Shown: one piece after another, positions 7,765 through 16,823 of the stretch | How positions within the stretch are numbered: the first letter of the stretch is position 1 | Layout of the letters: each line of letters opens with the position of its first letter | Source of the DNA: Chromobacterium haemolyticum | GTDB taxonomy: Bacteria > Pseudomonadota > Gammaproteobacteria > Burkholderiales > Chromobacteriaceae | Direction of reading: 5' to 3' | Length of the DNA: 36,588 nucleotides | Assembly: GCF_002081825.1 (NCBI RefSeq) | Contig: NZ_MUKU01000046.1 | Span: forward strand, 1 to 36,588 | Notes under the pieces: model-generated | The model's database searches: none | The model's input: the letters and a program-made list of their open reading frames with translations, nothing else | Told to the model about the DNA's origin: nothing | Made by a program: the position numbers and the translations under genes

Positions 7765-9030
7765 ATGAACACGCAGACTACGGCCCGCGCCTGCGGCATT
7801 GACTTTGGCACATCCAACTCCACCGTGGGGTGGCTGCGCCCGAACCAAGCCACTCTACTGACGCTGGAGGACGGCAAGATTACCTTGCCCTCGGTGGTTT
7901 TCTTCAACTACGAGGAGGATCATTCCGTGTTCGGCCGGCTGGCGCTGCAGGAATACATGGAAGGCTACGAAGGCCGGCTGATGCGTTCGCTGAAAAGCCT
8001 GCTGGGCTCCAAGCTGATCGACAGCCAGACCGAAGTGCAAGGCAAGGCCCTACCCTTCCGCCACCTGCTCAGCCTGTTCATCCAGGAACTGAAACTGCGC
8101 GCCGACCGCGCCGCCGACCGCCCGTTCGAACAAGTGGTGCTGGGCCGACCGGTGCACTTTGTCGACGACAACCCCAAGGCCGACGCCGAAGCGGAGTCCA
8201 CGCTGGGCGAGATTGCGCGCCAGGTCGGTTTCAAAGACGTGTCCTTCCAGTTCGAACCCATCGCAGCCGCCTTCGACTACGAAGCCCGGCTGGACCGCGA
8301 AGAGCTGGTGCTGATCGTCGACATCGGCGGCGGCACCTCGGACTTCACCCTGATCCGGCTGGCGCCCGAGCGCCACCGCCTGGACGAGCGCCGCGACGAC
8401 ATCCTCGCCACCGGTGGCGTACATATTGGCGGCACGGACTTCGACAAACAATTAAGCCTGCACGGCGTCATGCCCCTGTTCGGCTTCAAAAGCCGGTTGC
8501 GCAACAACGCGGAGATGCCGTCCAGCCAATATTTCAACCTGGCCACCTGGCACACCATCAATTTCGCCTACACCCGCAAGGCCTGGATGGACCTGCAAGA
8601 TGTGCATCGCGACGCGGCGCAACCTCAGGTTCTGGACCGACTGTTCCGCCTGATCCAGGACCGAGCCGGCCACCGGCTGGCGATGCAGGTGGAAACCGCC
8701 AAGATCGCGCTGTCGGACGAGGCCTTGCACCAGTTGGACCTCGGCCACATAGAAGCAGGTCTGCGCTGCGAGTTGAGTCGCGACCAGTTCAACCACAGTA
8801 TCAACACAATGCTGGGCCAGATCGGCGCCACCGTGCGGCAATTAATGGCGGACGCCTGCACCCAGGCCGGCGACATCGACACGGTCTTCTTCACCGGCGG
8901 CTCCAGCGGCGTGCCGGCGCTGCGCGACAGCATCAAGCACCTGCTGCCCCAAGCCCGTCACATAGAAGGCGACCTGTTCGGCAGCATCGGCAGCGGCCTG
9001 GCGATCGAGGCGGCCAAACGCTACGGCTAA
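7765..9030 (+). CDS. yegD: Hsp70-family protein, YegD type
   Basis: This is a 421-residue actin-fold/Hsp70 ATPase-domain protein without the full substrate-binding domain of DnaK, like E. coli YegD. The phosphate-1 motif is GIDFGTSNSTVG (near residue 11), phosphate-2 is LIVDIGGGTSDFTLI, and the adenosine motif is FFTGGSSGVPAL. It starts at the ATG at 7765, which has GGGAGG just before it. The exact cellular role of YegD proteins is unknown; a putative chaperone is the usual annotation. Its TAA stop is directly followed by a short MITE derivative, then a strong bidirectional terminator. Confidence 0.88.
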   Translation: MNTQTTARACGIDFGTSNSTVGWLRPNQATLLTLEDGKITLPSVVFFNYEEDHSVFGRLALQEYMEGYEGRLMRSLKSLLGSKLIDSQTEVQGKALPFRHLLSLFIQELKLRADRAADRPFEQVVLGRPVHFVDDNPKADAEAESTLGEIARQVGFKDVSFQFEPIAAAFDYEARLDREELVLIVDIGGGTSDFTLIRLAPERHRLDERRDDILATGGVHIGGTDFDKQLSLHGVMPLFGFKSRLRNNAEMPSSQYFNLATWHTINFAYTRKAWMDLQDVHRDAAQPQVLDRLFRLIQDRAGHRLAMQVETAKIALSDEALHQLDLGHIEAGLRCELSRDQFNHSINTMLGQIGATVRQLMADACTQAGDIDTVFFTGGSSGVPALRDSIKHLLPQARHIEGDLFGSIGSGLAIEAAKRYG

Positions 9031-9075
9031 GAATCTGTTTACGATCTCGCGCGCAAGGGCAAAATCGTAAACAGA
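9031..9075. mobile_element. Short MITE derivative after yegD
   Basis: GAATCTGTTTACGATCT begins directly after the yegD stop TAA (9028-9030). An inverted partner AATCGTAAACAGA lies at about 9063-9075, with its outermost bases lost. The interior is only about 15 bases (CGCGCGCAAGGGCAA), so most of the element is deleted. Confidence 0.65.
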
Positions 9076-9100
9076 CGCCAACACCCACCCCTCAATAGAA

Positions 9101-9127
9101 AAAGGCCGGGCAAATTGCCCGGCCTTT
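9101..9127. terminator. Strong bidirectional terminator between yegD and the RHH gene
   Basis: An eleven-bp perfect stem, AAAGGCCGGGC/GCCCGGCCTTT, encloses a five-base loop AAATT, with an A run on one side and T on the other. The two neighbouring genes converge on it. Confidence 0.85.
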
Positions 9128-9144
9128 CGCCTGTCCGTTCCGTC

Positions 9145-9507
9145 TCAAGCCTCGGGCTTGCCGCCCGCCGCTTTCTTACCCCTGCGCCGCGACTCCGGCG
9201 GCAGCTCGAATTCGAACAGTTGCGCGGTGCGCCCGGTTTGCGATTGACAGGCTATCATCAGCGCGCGATTGATCGCCTCCTTCTTGCTGACGCCCCACCA
9301 CTCTATCATCTTGTCCAGGGACTTCTGCGCGTCGCGGCTCAATTCCACCGTCACCGACAACTCCTGCAGACGACTGCGGCGCAATTCGCGGCTGCGGCGC
9401 TTGCGCTCGGCCACCGTCATCGCGCGCTCGCCCAAGGGCTTGCGCCCCGGCTTTTTGCGGACGCCGCCAATCAGATCGAAGGTGTAGTGATCGCAAGGAT
9501 CTTTCAT
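9145..9507 (-). CDS. Small basic protein, probable ribbon-helix-helix DNA-binding protein
   Basis: The 120-residue product has an N-terminal part (DHYTFDLIGG, then PGRKPLGERAMTVAERKRRSRELRR) that is strongly basic. A segment LSVTVELSRDAQKSLDKMIEWWGVSKKEAINRALM has the strand-helix-helix pattern of a ribbon-helix-helix fold, followed by FEFELPPESRRRGKK. Small proteins with a similar YTFDL...PGR start and RHH core are known in gammaproteobacteria as putative regulators. This assignment is by pattern only. It is a stand-alone gene between two terminators. Confidence 0.65.
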   Translation of the reverse strand: MKDPCDHYTFDLIGGVRKKPGRKPLGERAMTVAERKRRSRELRRSRLQELSVTVELSRDAQKSLDKMIEWWGVSKKEAINRALMIACQSQTGRTAQLFEFELPPESRRRGKKAAGGKPEA

Positions 9508-9627
9508 GGCTTGAGTGACGGGTCACGGTCGTTGCTGAAGAGGGGCGCAAGGATAGCACAAAGCAAGCCCTGACGGGCGTTTCGCGCGCTCCAGCCGCAA
9601 AATATCCCAACGCGATGCGGCCGGCAC

Positions 9628-9653
9628 AAAAAAACCCCGGCCTGGTGCCGGGG
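9628..9653 (-). terminator. Minus-strand terminator after the 333-aa gene
   Basis: CCCCGGC/GCCGGGG (9635-9641 and 9647-9653) has a five-base loop and is preceded on the plus strand by seven A residues (9628-9634), which form the U-tract on the minus strand. It lies about 108 bases past the stop codon at 9761. The stretch 9508-9627 and 9654-9760 holds nothing else that I can support. Confidence 0.75.
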
Positions 9654-9760
9654 CAGACTCAATCAGCCGCCCTGAAGGCTGATCGAAAGCGACTCTACAG
9701 TTCCAGCATAGCCCTTGTTTCGGCTTTGCACAGCCCGCTTTCACGGAGCAGGAACCCGTT

Positions 9761-10762
9761 TCAGTCGCTGCCGAATTCCCGCTCCAGTTCCGCCAAGGCC
9801 TGACGCGTCACCCGCACCGGCATCAAGGCCCGACGCAAAGGCTGGGCCTGCCCCAACACCAGCTCCTCGAACTCCAGCTCGGTGGCGTCCTCGCCGGGCG
9901 CATCCTGCTTCACCCCCATGCGATTCAAGTACAAGGTCCGCCATTCCAGCCGGAAATAATCGGCAGGATGCTCCAACACGTGGCGCACGGTTTCCAACAG
10001 GCCCTCAAGACTCAGCGCGTCGCGCGCCTCGCGCAACTGCGGCTCGATCTCGTCCATGCGTCGTTGCACTCCTTCGCAGGTGTCGGGCAAAGGCGAGCCG
10101 TCCGAGGACCCATCCACCACGGTGCCGGCCTCGCAACGCAGCACGCTCATACGCAACTGCAGCCGCGACATCTCGTTGTCCAGCGTCTGGCGCAGCTGCT
10201 CCAGCAGGCTCAAGCGCCGCGCAATCACCGTGGTCAGCATCTCCTCGCTGCGCCGCGCGCTGCTTTCACGCAGCAGCTCGCGCGACGCGCAAGGCATCGC
10301 CAGCCGATGGCCGTCAAAGCTCACCACCTGCTGCGGCACCTCGCGCCGCACCTCCCCGCCTTCCATCGCCACGCCCAGGCGGCCGGTTTCGCTGCGCGCC
10401 ATCGACAGCAAAGCCCAAGCCTCGTCGCCCTGGCTGGCGGACAAGAAAAAGTTGCGCAGGGGCTCGCTCTGCCTCAGACAGGACAGCAAGCTGGCCGGCC
10501 CGGAAAACAGCAAACCCAGCCGCGGGTCCCGCGCAAAGCCGCGCAAGGATAGTTCCAGCGGCTCCGGCATTCGGTTTGGCAACTCGGACAAATAAGCCTG
10601 GGTGACGCGCATGCCCGGCGCCAGCGCTTCCAGATAGCCGGGAGCCAGGCGCAAGCGCTTGTCCGTGCCGTCGACCAGGCACTCTATCGCCTGCGTCAAC
10701 TCCCGCTGCTGCTGCCGGCTTTCAGCATCCAGCCCCCATCTTTGCAACAAGCGCCCTAACAT
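9761..10762 (-). CDS. Conserved-type hypothetical protein, unknown function
   Basis: The 333-residue soluble protein begins MLGRLLQRWGLDAESRQQQ. It is Leu/Arg/Glu-rich and mainly helical, with a likely coiled segment around 180-215 (RRSEEMLTTVIARRLSLLEQLRQTLDNEMSRL) and an acidic patch near the C-terminus (DATELEFEELVLG). No signal peptide, membrane helix or catalytic motif is evident, and I do not recognise a family. Codon use is like its neighbours, so it looks native. It is transcribed alone, with a terminator downstream and a short MITE derivative just upstream of its start. Confidence 0.75.
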   Translation of the reverse strand: MLGRLLQRWGLDAESRQQQRELTQAIECLVDGTDKRLRLAPGYLEALAPGMRVTQAYLSELPNRMPEPLELSLRGFARDPRLGLLFSGPASLLSCLRQSEPLRNFFLSASQGDEAWALLSMARSETGRLGVAMEGGEVRREVPQQVVSFDGHRLAMPCASRELLRESSARRSEEMLTTVIARRLSLLEQLRQTLDNEMSRLQLRMSVLRCEAGTVVDGSSDGSPLPDTCEGVQRRMDEIEPQLREARDALSLEGLLETVRHVLEHPADYFRLEWRTLYLNRMGVKQDAPGEDATELEFEELVLGQAQPLRRALMPVRVTRQALAELEREFGSD

Positions 10763-10776
10763 GCGTCCCCCTCTAG

Positions 10777-10852
10777 GAACCTGTTCACGATCCGCTTCGC
10801 GAGGCGGCGAGCACGCCGTCTCGCCCTTGCTCGCGAGATCGTCAACACGTTC
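10777..10852. mobile_element. Short MITE derivative (76 bp)
   Basis: The ends are GAACCTGTTCACGATCC (10777-10793) and AGATCGTCAACACGTTC (10836-10852), inverted with several changes. TAA follows at 10853-10855 and TAG precedes at 10774-10776. The interior retains the GCGAGCACGCCGTCTCGCCC and CTCGCGAG parts of the full-length copies. Unlike most copies it is not at a stop codon, but in the upstream region of the 333-aa gene. Confidence 0.65.
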
Positions 10853-10879
10853 TAACAGCCGGCCATCCGTCCAGCCGGA

Positions 10880-11608
10880 TTAAAATGATTCGTCGTCGCG
10901 CAGATAGCGCCATTGGCCAGTGGGCAGATTGCCCAGCTTGACCTTGCCGATGCGAATCCGCTTCAGACCCACCACGCGCAAGCCCACCAGCTCGCACATG
11001 CGGCGAATCTGGCGTTTCTTGCCTTCGCGCAGCACAAAGCGCAACTGGTCCTCGTTCTGCCAGGCCACCGTGGCAGGCAGCAATTTTTTACCATCCAGTT
11101 CCAAACCATGATTGAGCAGACGCAAACCTTCGTCGGAAAGTTCTCCCTCCACGCGCACCAGGTACTCCTTGTCCACGCTGGAGTTCTCGCCGATGAGCTG
11201 CTTCGCCACTCGGCCGTCTTGGGTCAGGATCAGCAGGCCCACCGAGTCGATGTCCAGGCGGCCGGCCGGCGCCAGCCCTTTCAGATGCTGCGGGGAAAAC
11301 CGGCGACGGCTCTTGTCCTCGGACCACTGGTTCTCCGGCTTGACCAGCACCACCGCCGGCTCGTAGCCATCTTCAGCCTGGGCGGACACATAGCCCATGG
11401 GCTTGTTCAACAGGATGGTGACGCGCGAGGCCTGCGCGTCCTGGGCCTTCTTATCCACTTCGATCAGATTATGCGGCTGCACTTTCTGTCCGAGAACGGC
11501 CACCTCGCCGTCCACTTTCACCCACCCTTGTTCGATATAACTATCGGCCTCGCGGCGCGAGCACAAACCCAACTCGGCCATGCGTTTCGACAGGCGCACT
11601 GGTTCCAT
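10880..11608 (-). CDS. rluF: rRNA pseudouridine synthase, RluF/RsuA family
   Basis: The 242-residue product has an N-terminal S4 RNA-binding domain (about 3-60: [20 protein letters not shown]). The catalytic domain follows, with the motif [18 protein letters not shown]; Asp119 is the expected nucleophile. A C-terminal [14 protein letters not shown] block is typical of RsuA-group enzymes. The overall layout is closest to RluF (23S rRNA U2604) or RluB/RluE, so the exact target is uncertain. The start is the second of two tandem ATGs (11611 or 11608), because GGAA lies seven bases before it. Tens of bases further upstream are low in coding signal. Confidence 0.85.
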   Translation of the reverse strand: MEPVRLSKRMAELGLCSRREADSYIEQGWVKVDGEVAVLGQKVQPHNLIEVDKKAQDAQASRVTILLNKPMGYVSAQAEDGYEPAVVLVKPENQWSEDKSRRRFSPQHLKGLAPAGRLDIDSVGLLILTQDGRVAKQLIGENSSVDKEYLVRVEGELSDEGLRLLNHGLELDGKKLLPATVAWQNEDQLRFVLREGKKRQIRRMCELVGLRVVGLKRIRIGKVKLGNLPTGQWRYLRDDESF

Positions 11609-11873
11609 CATTTCGTTCCGTAATAAAAAAAGCGGCTTGCGCCCGCTGCGGCGCCCGCCCCGCCTCTTCAATCCAAGACAGGCAACCGGGCAACCCGCAA
11701 CCACCGGCAAGTCCGCTGTTGCATTTGGCCGTATTGTAGGGGATAGCGCCTCGACTGACCATGCATGGATGCGGCCTTTGCCCGCGACGCACTCCAAAAA
11801 CGCCGCGCGCCTGGCATCCCGCCAACGATACCGTTAGCATATAACGAAACTCCCGACCGCCACCGAGGCACGC

Positions 11874-13385
11874 ATGAGCATTTTCAAGGACTACGAACAA
11901 TACGACGGCATTGGCTTGACCCAACTCATCGCCGGCGGCCAGATCAGCGCCGGCGAAGCCGTAGCCGCCGCCCAGGACCGGCTGGAGCGATGGAATCCGG
12001 CGCTGAACGCGGTCTGCCTGCCGCTGCCTGAGCAAGCCCAAGCGCAGTTGAATCAAGCGCAAGGCGCCGGCCCGCTTGCCGGCTGCCCGATATTGGTCAA
12101 GGACCTGCTGGCCGACATCGCCGGCGTGCCCACCCGCAACGGCAGCCGCCTGTTCGACGGCCACATCGCTCCGCGCGACGCCGACATCATCCAGCGTTAC
12201 CGCCAGGGCGGCCTGATCTTCATCGGCAAAACCGCCACCCCGGAACTGGGCCTAAGCCCTTACACCGAATCCGAGGTCTACGGCCTCAGTCGCAACCCCT
12301 GGGACCTGACCCGCACGCCGGGCGGCTCCAGCGGCGGCTCGGCGGCCGCGGTGGCAGCCGGCATCGTGCCCATCGCCCACGGCGGCGACGGCGGCGGCTC
12401 CATCCGCATCCCCGCCTCCAACTGCGGCGTGTTCGGCCTCAAGCCCACCCGCGGCCGCGGCCCGGCCGGCCCGGACTACAGCGAGGGCTGGCAAGGCCTG
12501 GTCTGCCAGCACGCGCTGACGCGCAGCGTGCGAGACAGCGCGGCGATGCTGGACCTGCTGGCCGGCGGCCCGCGTGGCGGCGAGGCTTATTACTGGCCTG
12601 CGCCGGAGCAAAGCTTCTTCGCCGCGCACCAACGCGAGCCCGGCAAGCTGCGCATCGCCTGGAGCAAGCGTCCCATTCTGGGCGGCTCGCTGCACCCGGA
12701 CTGCGCCGCCGCGCTGGACGGCGCACTGGCCTTGCTGGCCGATCTGGGTCACGAGGCGGAGGAAGCGTCGCCGCCGCTGGCATCGCCTGAGGAGTACAAC
12801 CGCGCGATGCTGGCCATCATCTGCGGAGAGATGGCGGGACTACTGCGCGACATTGAGCGCCAGACCGGCAAGCCGGCGCGCCACGAGCAACTGGAGGCAG
12901 CCAGCTGGGCGCTGGCGCGCTACGGCGAGCGCCTCAGCGCCGGCGAGCTGGCCTGGGCGCGCGGTTTCGCCTGGGAGCAAGCCCGGATCATGGAAACCTT
13001 CCATCAACGCTACGACGTGCTGGCGACCCCTGCGCTGAATCAGCCGCCCGCCCTAGTCGGCGGCCTCGGGCCCAGCGCGGCCGAAACTGCGATCTCGCGC
13101 TGGATGCTGGGCAAGCTGGGCTGGGACTGGACCTTGCGCTTCGGCCAGTTGATCCCGACCACCTCGCGCCGCCTGATGGAGTACCTGGGCTGGACCATTC
13201 CCTTCAATATGAGCGGACAGCCGGCAATGAGCGTGCCGCTGCACTGGAGCCAGGCCGGGCTGCCGATAGGCGTGCAATTCGTCGCGCGCTGCGGCGACGA
13301 CCTCACGCTGCTTCAGCTCGCGCGCCAGTTGGAGCAGGCCAGACCGTGGGCGCAACGGCGTCCGCCGGCCCCGCCTAGCGCTTGA
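11874..13385 (+). CDS. Amidase (amidase-signature family)
   Basis: The 503-residue enzyme belongs to the Ser-cisSer-Lys amidase family. The triad is visible: Lys76 in ILVKDLL, Ser152 in [14 protein letters not shown] and Ser176 in [11 protein letters not shown], with the usual 24-residue gap between the serines. It hydrolyses an amide bond, but the substrate cannot be told; the GatA role is unlikely because gatB and gatC are absent. A probable substrate loop ([20 protein letters not shown]) is typical of broad-specificity members. The last 11 bases overlap pqiC tail to tail. Confidence 0.88.
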   Translation: MSIFKDYEQYDGIGLTQLIAGGQISAGEAVAAAQDRLERWNPALNAVCLPLPEQAQAQLNQAQGAGPLAGCPILVKDLLADIAGVPTRNGSRLFDGHIAPRDADIIQRYRQGGLIFIGKTATPELGLSPYTESEVYGLSRNPWDLTRTPGGSSGGSAAAVAAGIVPIAHGGDGGGSIRIPASNCGVFGLKPTRGRGPAGPDYSEGWQGLVCQHALTRSVRDSAAMLDLLAGGPRGGEAYYWPAPEQSFFAAHQREPGKLRIAWSKRPILGGSLHPDCAAALDGALALLADLGHEAEEASPPLASPEEYNRAMLAIICGEMAGLLRDIERQTGKPARHEQLEAASWALARYGERLSAGELAWARGFAWEQARIMETFHQRYDVLATPALNQPPALVGGLGPSAAETAISRWMLGKLGWDWTLRFGQLIPTTSRRLMEYLGWTIPFNMSGQPAMSVPLHWSQAGLPIGVQFVARCGDDLTLLQLARQLEQARPWAQRRPPAPPSA

Positions 13386-13968
13386 AGCCGGCCAGAGCCG
13401 GCCCCAGCTCGCTGGCCAGCCGGCGGCCCAGCTCGGTCACCAGCGTCTGCAGGCCGGCCGCGGCCGCCGCGGCGTCCTGCGTCGCCAAAGGCTGGCTCTG
13501 CAGGAAATAACCGCTGGCCAGCGGCCGTTTGTCCCCCTGCGTCGGCAGCGCCTGCCAAGCCACTTCCAGCGAGGCGTCGCGCCCCGGACGCAGGCGCAGC
13601 TGACGCACGTCCAGCAATAAGCGGATGTCCCCGCCGCCCATGCCCGGTTGCGGATAGGCGTAGATACTGGACAGACCCAGCGAGCGGGACAGATCCGCCG
13701 CCACGGCTTGCGTCAGCATGCGGTCCAGCGGACCCGCCCAGCGTTGCAGATCCAGCAATTCGACATTGCCGGCGGCGTCTTCCACCACCAGTTGGGGCCG
13801 CTCCAGCCCGGCCGGCAGCGAGGCCGGACCCACCATCACGCTGACGCCCAGCACGGGGGTCGCGGCCGCCGTCGACAGCGCCGGCCGCAATTGATGGAAG
13901 GTGGTGGGCGGCGAGGCGCAGGCGCTCAACAGCGCCAGCATGATCAGGCTCAGCGCGATGGACTTCAT
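13375..13968 (-). CDS. pqiC: PqiC-type outer-membrane lipoprotein
   Basis: The 197-residue product has a lipoprotein signal with lipobox LSAC (Cys17) and the ABC-transport auxiliary (PqiC/YmbA) fold: LGVSVMVGPASLPAGLERPQ, RWAGPLDRMLTQAVAADL and later IRLLLDVRQLRL. In E. coli PqiC anchors the PqiB tube in the outer membrane for lipid movement across the periplasm. It is the last gene of the operon; its ATG overlaps the pqiB stop (ATGA at 13965-13968). Its 3' end overlaps the amidase by 11 bases. Confidence 0.88.
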   Translation of the reverse strand: MKSIALSLIMLALLSACASPPTTFHQLRPALSTAAATPVLGVSVMVGPASLPAGLERPQLVVEDAAGNVELLDLQRWAGPLDRMLTQAVAADLSRSLGLSSIYAYPQPGMGGGDIRLLLDVRQLRLRPGRDASLEVAWQALPTQGDKRPLASGYFLQSQPLATQDAAAAAAGLQTLVTELGRRLASELGPALAGFKR

Positions 13969-15593
13969 TTTTTCTCTCCCTTGCCACGTATCAACGCTTC
14001 CGGATGGCGGTCCAGGTAATCGGCCAGCGCGCGGAAGCTGCGCGCGGTTTCCGACACCTCTTGCGCGGCGGCGCGCACGTCCTGCTGCAGCGGCGAATCC
14101 GCCTGCATCGCCTGACGCGTGCTTTCCAACGTCTTTTGCAGATCCTCCAGCGTTTTCACCGCCTGCGGCAGCACCTTGCCGTCCATGTTCTCGGACAGCT
14201 TGCGCATGCCGTCCAGCGTCTGGTGCAGCGATTTCAACGACTGGTTCAGCTCCTCGCCTATGCTGTCGAACGGCACCTTGTCCAGACGGCGCGCAATGCG
14301 CTGCAGCACCCGCTGAAGCTCTTCCAGATCGCCCGGCAGCGTCGGCAGCTCGGTCATGCCGTTGCGCACCAACACCTTGGCCGGCTTGGCCTCGGGGAAG
14401 AAGTCCAGCGCCACGTAAAGCTGGCCGGTGATCAGGCTGCCGGAACGCAGTTGGGCGCGCAGGCCGTTGCGCACCAGCGATTCCACGGAAATCTTGGCCG
14501 ACAGGCTGTGGTCGCCGGACAGAGTATTGAGCCGGCTGGGATAGGTGCGGATGTCCACCGTCATATCGAAGTCCTTGCGCGCCGGCGCGTATTCGATGCC
14601 GATGGCGGTGACCTCGCCAAAGGTGATCCCGCGGAAATCCACCGGCGCCCCCACGGTCAAGCCGCGCACCGACTGCCGGAACTTCAAGCGGAAGGACTGG
14701 GTTTCCCGGTCGCGGTTTTGCAGCGCCTTCTCTCGGGTTTCGTTGAGCAGGAATAGGTATTTGGCGTCCGGCGCCTTGTCCGGCCCGTCGCTAAGCGGGG
14801 TTTCGAAGGCGATGCCGCCCAAGGCGATCGCCGCCAATGACTGGGTATTGACGCTCAGGCCGTTGGCGCCGATGGCCACGTCAATGCCGCTGGCGTGCCA
14901 GAAGCGGCTGTTGACGGTAACGAAGTGATCGTAGGGCGCGTTGACGAAGACCGACAACTTCACCGCGCTGCCGGCCGGGTCCAGTTCATAGCCCACCACC
15001 TGCCCCACCGGCACGCGGCGGAAATACACCGGCGAGCCGGCGTTGAGCGAACCCAGATTGTCCGAACGCAACACGAACATCTTGCCCGGCAGGTCCGCGT
15101 TGATGATGGGCGGCACTTCCAGGCCCTTGAACTCGGTGCGGCGCTCCTTGCTCTTGCCCACGTCCATGCCGATATAGGAGCCGCCCAGCACCGTACCCAG
15201 GCCGGACACGCTGCCGCCGGAAATACGCGGCCGAACCACCCAAAAGCGACTATCCGCCACCAGGTAATCGTCCACCTTCTTGCTCAGCTCCGCGGTCACC
15301 AGGATGGATTGACGATCCGGACTCACCGACACCGCCTTCACCTCGCCGATCTCCACGTCCTTGTACTTGATCCGGGTTTTGCCCGCCTCCAAGCCTTCCG
15401 CATTCTGGAAGGCGATGGTGATGGTGGGCCCGCGCGACAAGACCGCGTTCACCGCCAGCCAGCCGCCAATCACCGCCGCCACCACGGGTATCAGCCACAC
15501 CAGCGACGGCGACCAGCGCCGCCGCTTCACCGGCACCGCCGCCGGCAAGTCCTCGCCGGCTGCGGCCGGGTTTTCGGGTTGATCACTGCTCAT
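13965..15593 (-). CDS. pqiB: PqiB, three-MCE-domain periplasm-spanning protein
   Basis: The 542-residue product has one N-terminal membrane helix (about 29-50, LVWLIPVVAAVIGGWLAV). Three MCE/MlaD domains follow (starts near 53, 165 and 297: PTITIAFQNAEGLEAGKTRI, GKMFVLRSDNLGSLNAGSPV, RLKFRQSVRGLTVGAPVDF). The C-terminal region (about 420-530) is a long helix, DGMRKLSENMDGKVLPQAVK onward. In E. coli PqiB hexamers stack MCE rings and a coiled-coil needle between the two membranes. Its start overlaps pqiA2 by 11 bases and its stop overlaps the pqiC start, so the three are translationally coupled. Confidence 0.93.
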   Translation of the reverse strand: MSSDQPENPAAAGEDLPAAVPVKRRRWSPSLVWLIPVVAAVIGGWLAVNAVLSRGPTITIAFQNAEGLEAGKTRIKYKDVEIGEVKAVSVSPDRQSILVTAELSKKVDDYLVADSRFWVVRPRISGGSVSGLGTVLGGSYIGMDVGKSKERRTEFKGLEVPPIINADLPGKMFVLRSDNLGSLNAGSPVYFRRVPVGQVVGYELDPAGSAVKLSVFVNAPYDHFVTVNSRFWHASGIDVAIGANGLSVNTQSLAAIALGGIAFETPLSDGPDKAPDAKYLFLLNETREKALQNRDRETQSFRLKFRQSVRGLTVGAPVDFRGITFGEVTAIGIEYAPARKDFDMTVDIRTYPSRLNTLSGDHSLSAKISVESLVRNGLRAQLRSGSLITGQLYVALDFFPEAKPAKVLVRNGMTELPTLPGDLEELQRVLQRIARRLDKVPFDSIGEELNQSLKSLHQTLDGMRKLSENMDGKVLPQAVKTLEDLQKTLESTRQAMQADSPLQQDVRAAAQEVSETARSFRALADYLDRHPEALIRGKGEKK

Positions 15594-16215
15594 CGTCTTC
15601 CTTTACCTGATCCCAGATCAGTCTGGGATCGAAACTCATCGCCGCCACCATGGTCAGCACCACCACCGTGCCGAAGGCGACTGCCCCCGGTCCGGCCTTG
15701 ATCGACGCCAGCGATTGCCATTGCACCAGCGCCACCATCAGAGCCACCACGTAAATATCCAACATCGACCACGGGCCTATCACCTCCACCACCCGATACA
15801 GCCGCGTGCGCTGCCGCGGCGCCCAGCCGGAACCCAGCTGCACCGTCACCAGCAATAAGAGCAAGGCCAGAATCTTCAACAAAGGCACCAGCACGCTGGC
15901 GGTGAACACCACCAGCGCCAGCGGCCAGGAGCCGGATTTCCATAAATACACCACCCCGCTCATGATGGTGTCGTTCTGCATGCCCATAATGGTGGAGGTT
16001 TCCATGATAGGCAGCAGATTGGCGGGCAGATAGGCCACCATCGCCGCCAACAGCAGAGCCCAGCTGCGCTGCAGGCTGTGCGGCTTGCGCGAGTGCAAGG
16101 CGGCGTGGCAGCGCGGGCAGGATTGAGCGCCTTCGCCGGCGCGGCACAACAGCCCGCAGCCGTGGCACAGCCACAGACCGGACTGCGCGGCGGTTTTCAC
16201 ACGGTAGCCCGGCAT
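15583..16215 (-). CDS. pqiA: Paraquat-inducible protein A, second half as separate protein
   Basis: The 210-residue product has two N-terminal CxxC pairs (CHGCGLLC, CPRCH) forming a rubredoxin-like zinc site. A four-helix PqiA domain follows (YLPANLLPIM, LVVFTASVLVPLLKI, WSMLDIYVVALMVALV and a final helix with AFGTVVVLTMVAAMSF) and the tail PRLIWDQ. E. coli PqiA is one protein with two such domains; here each domain is its own gene. The ATG at 16215 lies inside the end of the upstream half (19-base overlap) with GGGAG ten bases before it. The partner pqiB follows with an 11-base overlap. Confidence 0.88.
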   Translation of the reverse strand: MPGYRVKTAAQSGLWLCHGCGLLCRAGEGAQSCPRCHAALHSRKPHSLQRSWALLLAAMVAYLPANLLPIMETSTIMGMQNDTIMSGVVYLWKSGSWPLALVVFTASVLVPLLKILALLLLLVTVQLGSGWAPRQRTRLYRVVEVIGPWSMLDIYVVALMVALVQWQSLASIKAGPGAVAFGTVVVLTMVAAMSFDPRLIWDQVKEDDEQ

Positions 16216-16823
16216 TGTTGATAACGCTCCCACAAATCTTCCGGATTGAAACGACTGGCGGTGGCCGCCATCAGCACGATCAAGGCGAACAAGGCCATCA
16301 GGCCCACGCCTACATGGACGGTGGCCAGGCTGACCAGCTTCACCAAGGACACCAGGATACCCAACAGAAACACCTCCACCATGCACCACGGACGGGTCAA
16401 TATCTTCAGCCGCATCAGCCAGGGAAAGCCGCGCGGCACATGGCCGAAGGCCAGCGGCAGCCGCACATACAGCATGCTGCCCAGCTCCAGCGACGGCATC
16501 ACGATGCCGGTGAACATCACCAGCATGGCCACCGACAGCATGCCCTGGCGCTCCAGCGCCACCACCGTCTGCCACAAGGTGGCCGCGCTGCGCGCGCCGG
16601 CGGCCTCTAGCGTCACCACCGGATAGACGTTGGCCAGTAGAAAAGCGATCACCCCGGTCAGCAGCAAGGCCAGTTCGACGTCCTGCCCCTGCGCGCCGTA
16701 GCGGCGCACCAGCGCGCCGCAGCGCGGGCAGCAGGCCCGCCCCTCGCCCCTCAACGGCACCCGCATCAGCAAGTCGCAATCGTGGCAGGCCGTCAGTTTG
16801 GAATCAGGATCCGGCCGCGACAT
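16197..16823 (-). CDS. pqiA: Paraquat-inducible protein A, first half as separate protein
   Basis: The 208-residue product has Cys pairs CHDC and CPRC in the first 40 residues, then a four-helix PqiA domain with LLANVYPVVTLEA, MLVMFTGIVMPSLELG, WCMVEVFLLGILVSLVKL and LMALFALIVLMA, ending NPEDLWERY. It is homologous to the following gene, so the two probably form a heterodimeric equivalent of two-domain PqiA. Its ATG shares a base with the stop of the upstream HhH gene (TGATG). Confidence 0.88.
   Translation of the reverse strand: MSRPDPDSKLTACHDCDLLMRVPLRGEGRACCPRCGALVRRYGAQGQDVELALLLTGVIAFLLANVYPVVTLEAAGARSAATLWQTVVALERQGMLSVAMLVMFTGIVMPSLELGSMLYVRLPLAFGHVPRGFPWLMRLKILTRPWCMVEVFLLGILVSLVKLVSLATVHVGVGLMALFALIVLMAATASRFNPEDLWERYQQCRATV

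Noticed and set aside
13375-13385. Overlap of amidase and pqiC ends
   Set aside because: An 11-base tail-to-tail overlap is common in compact genomes and carries no special signal.
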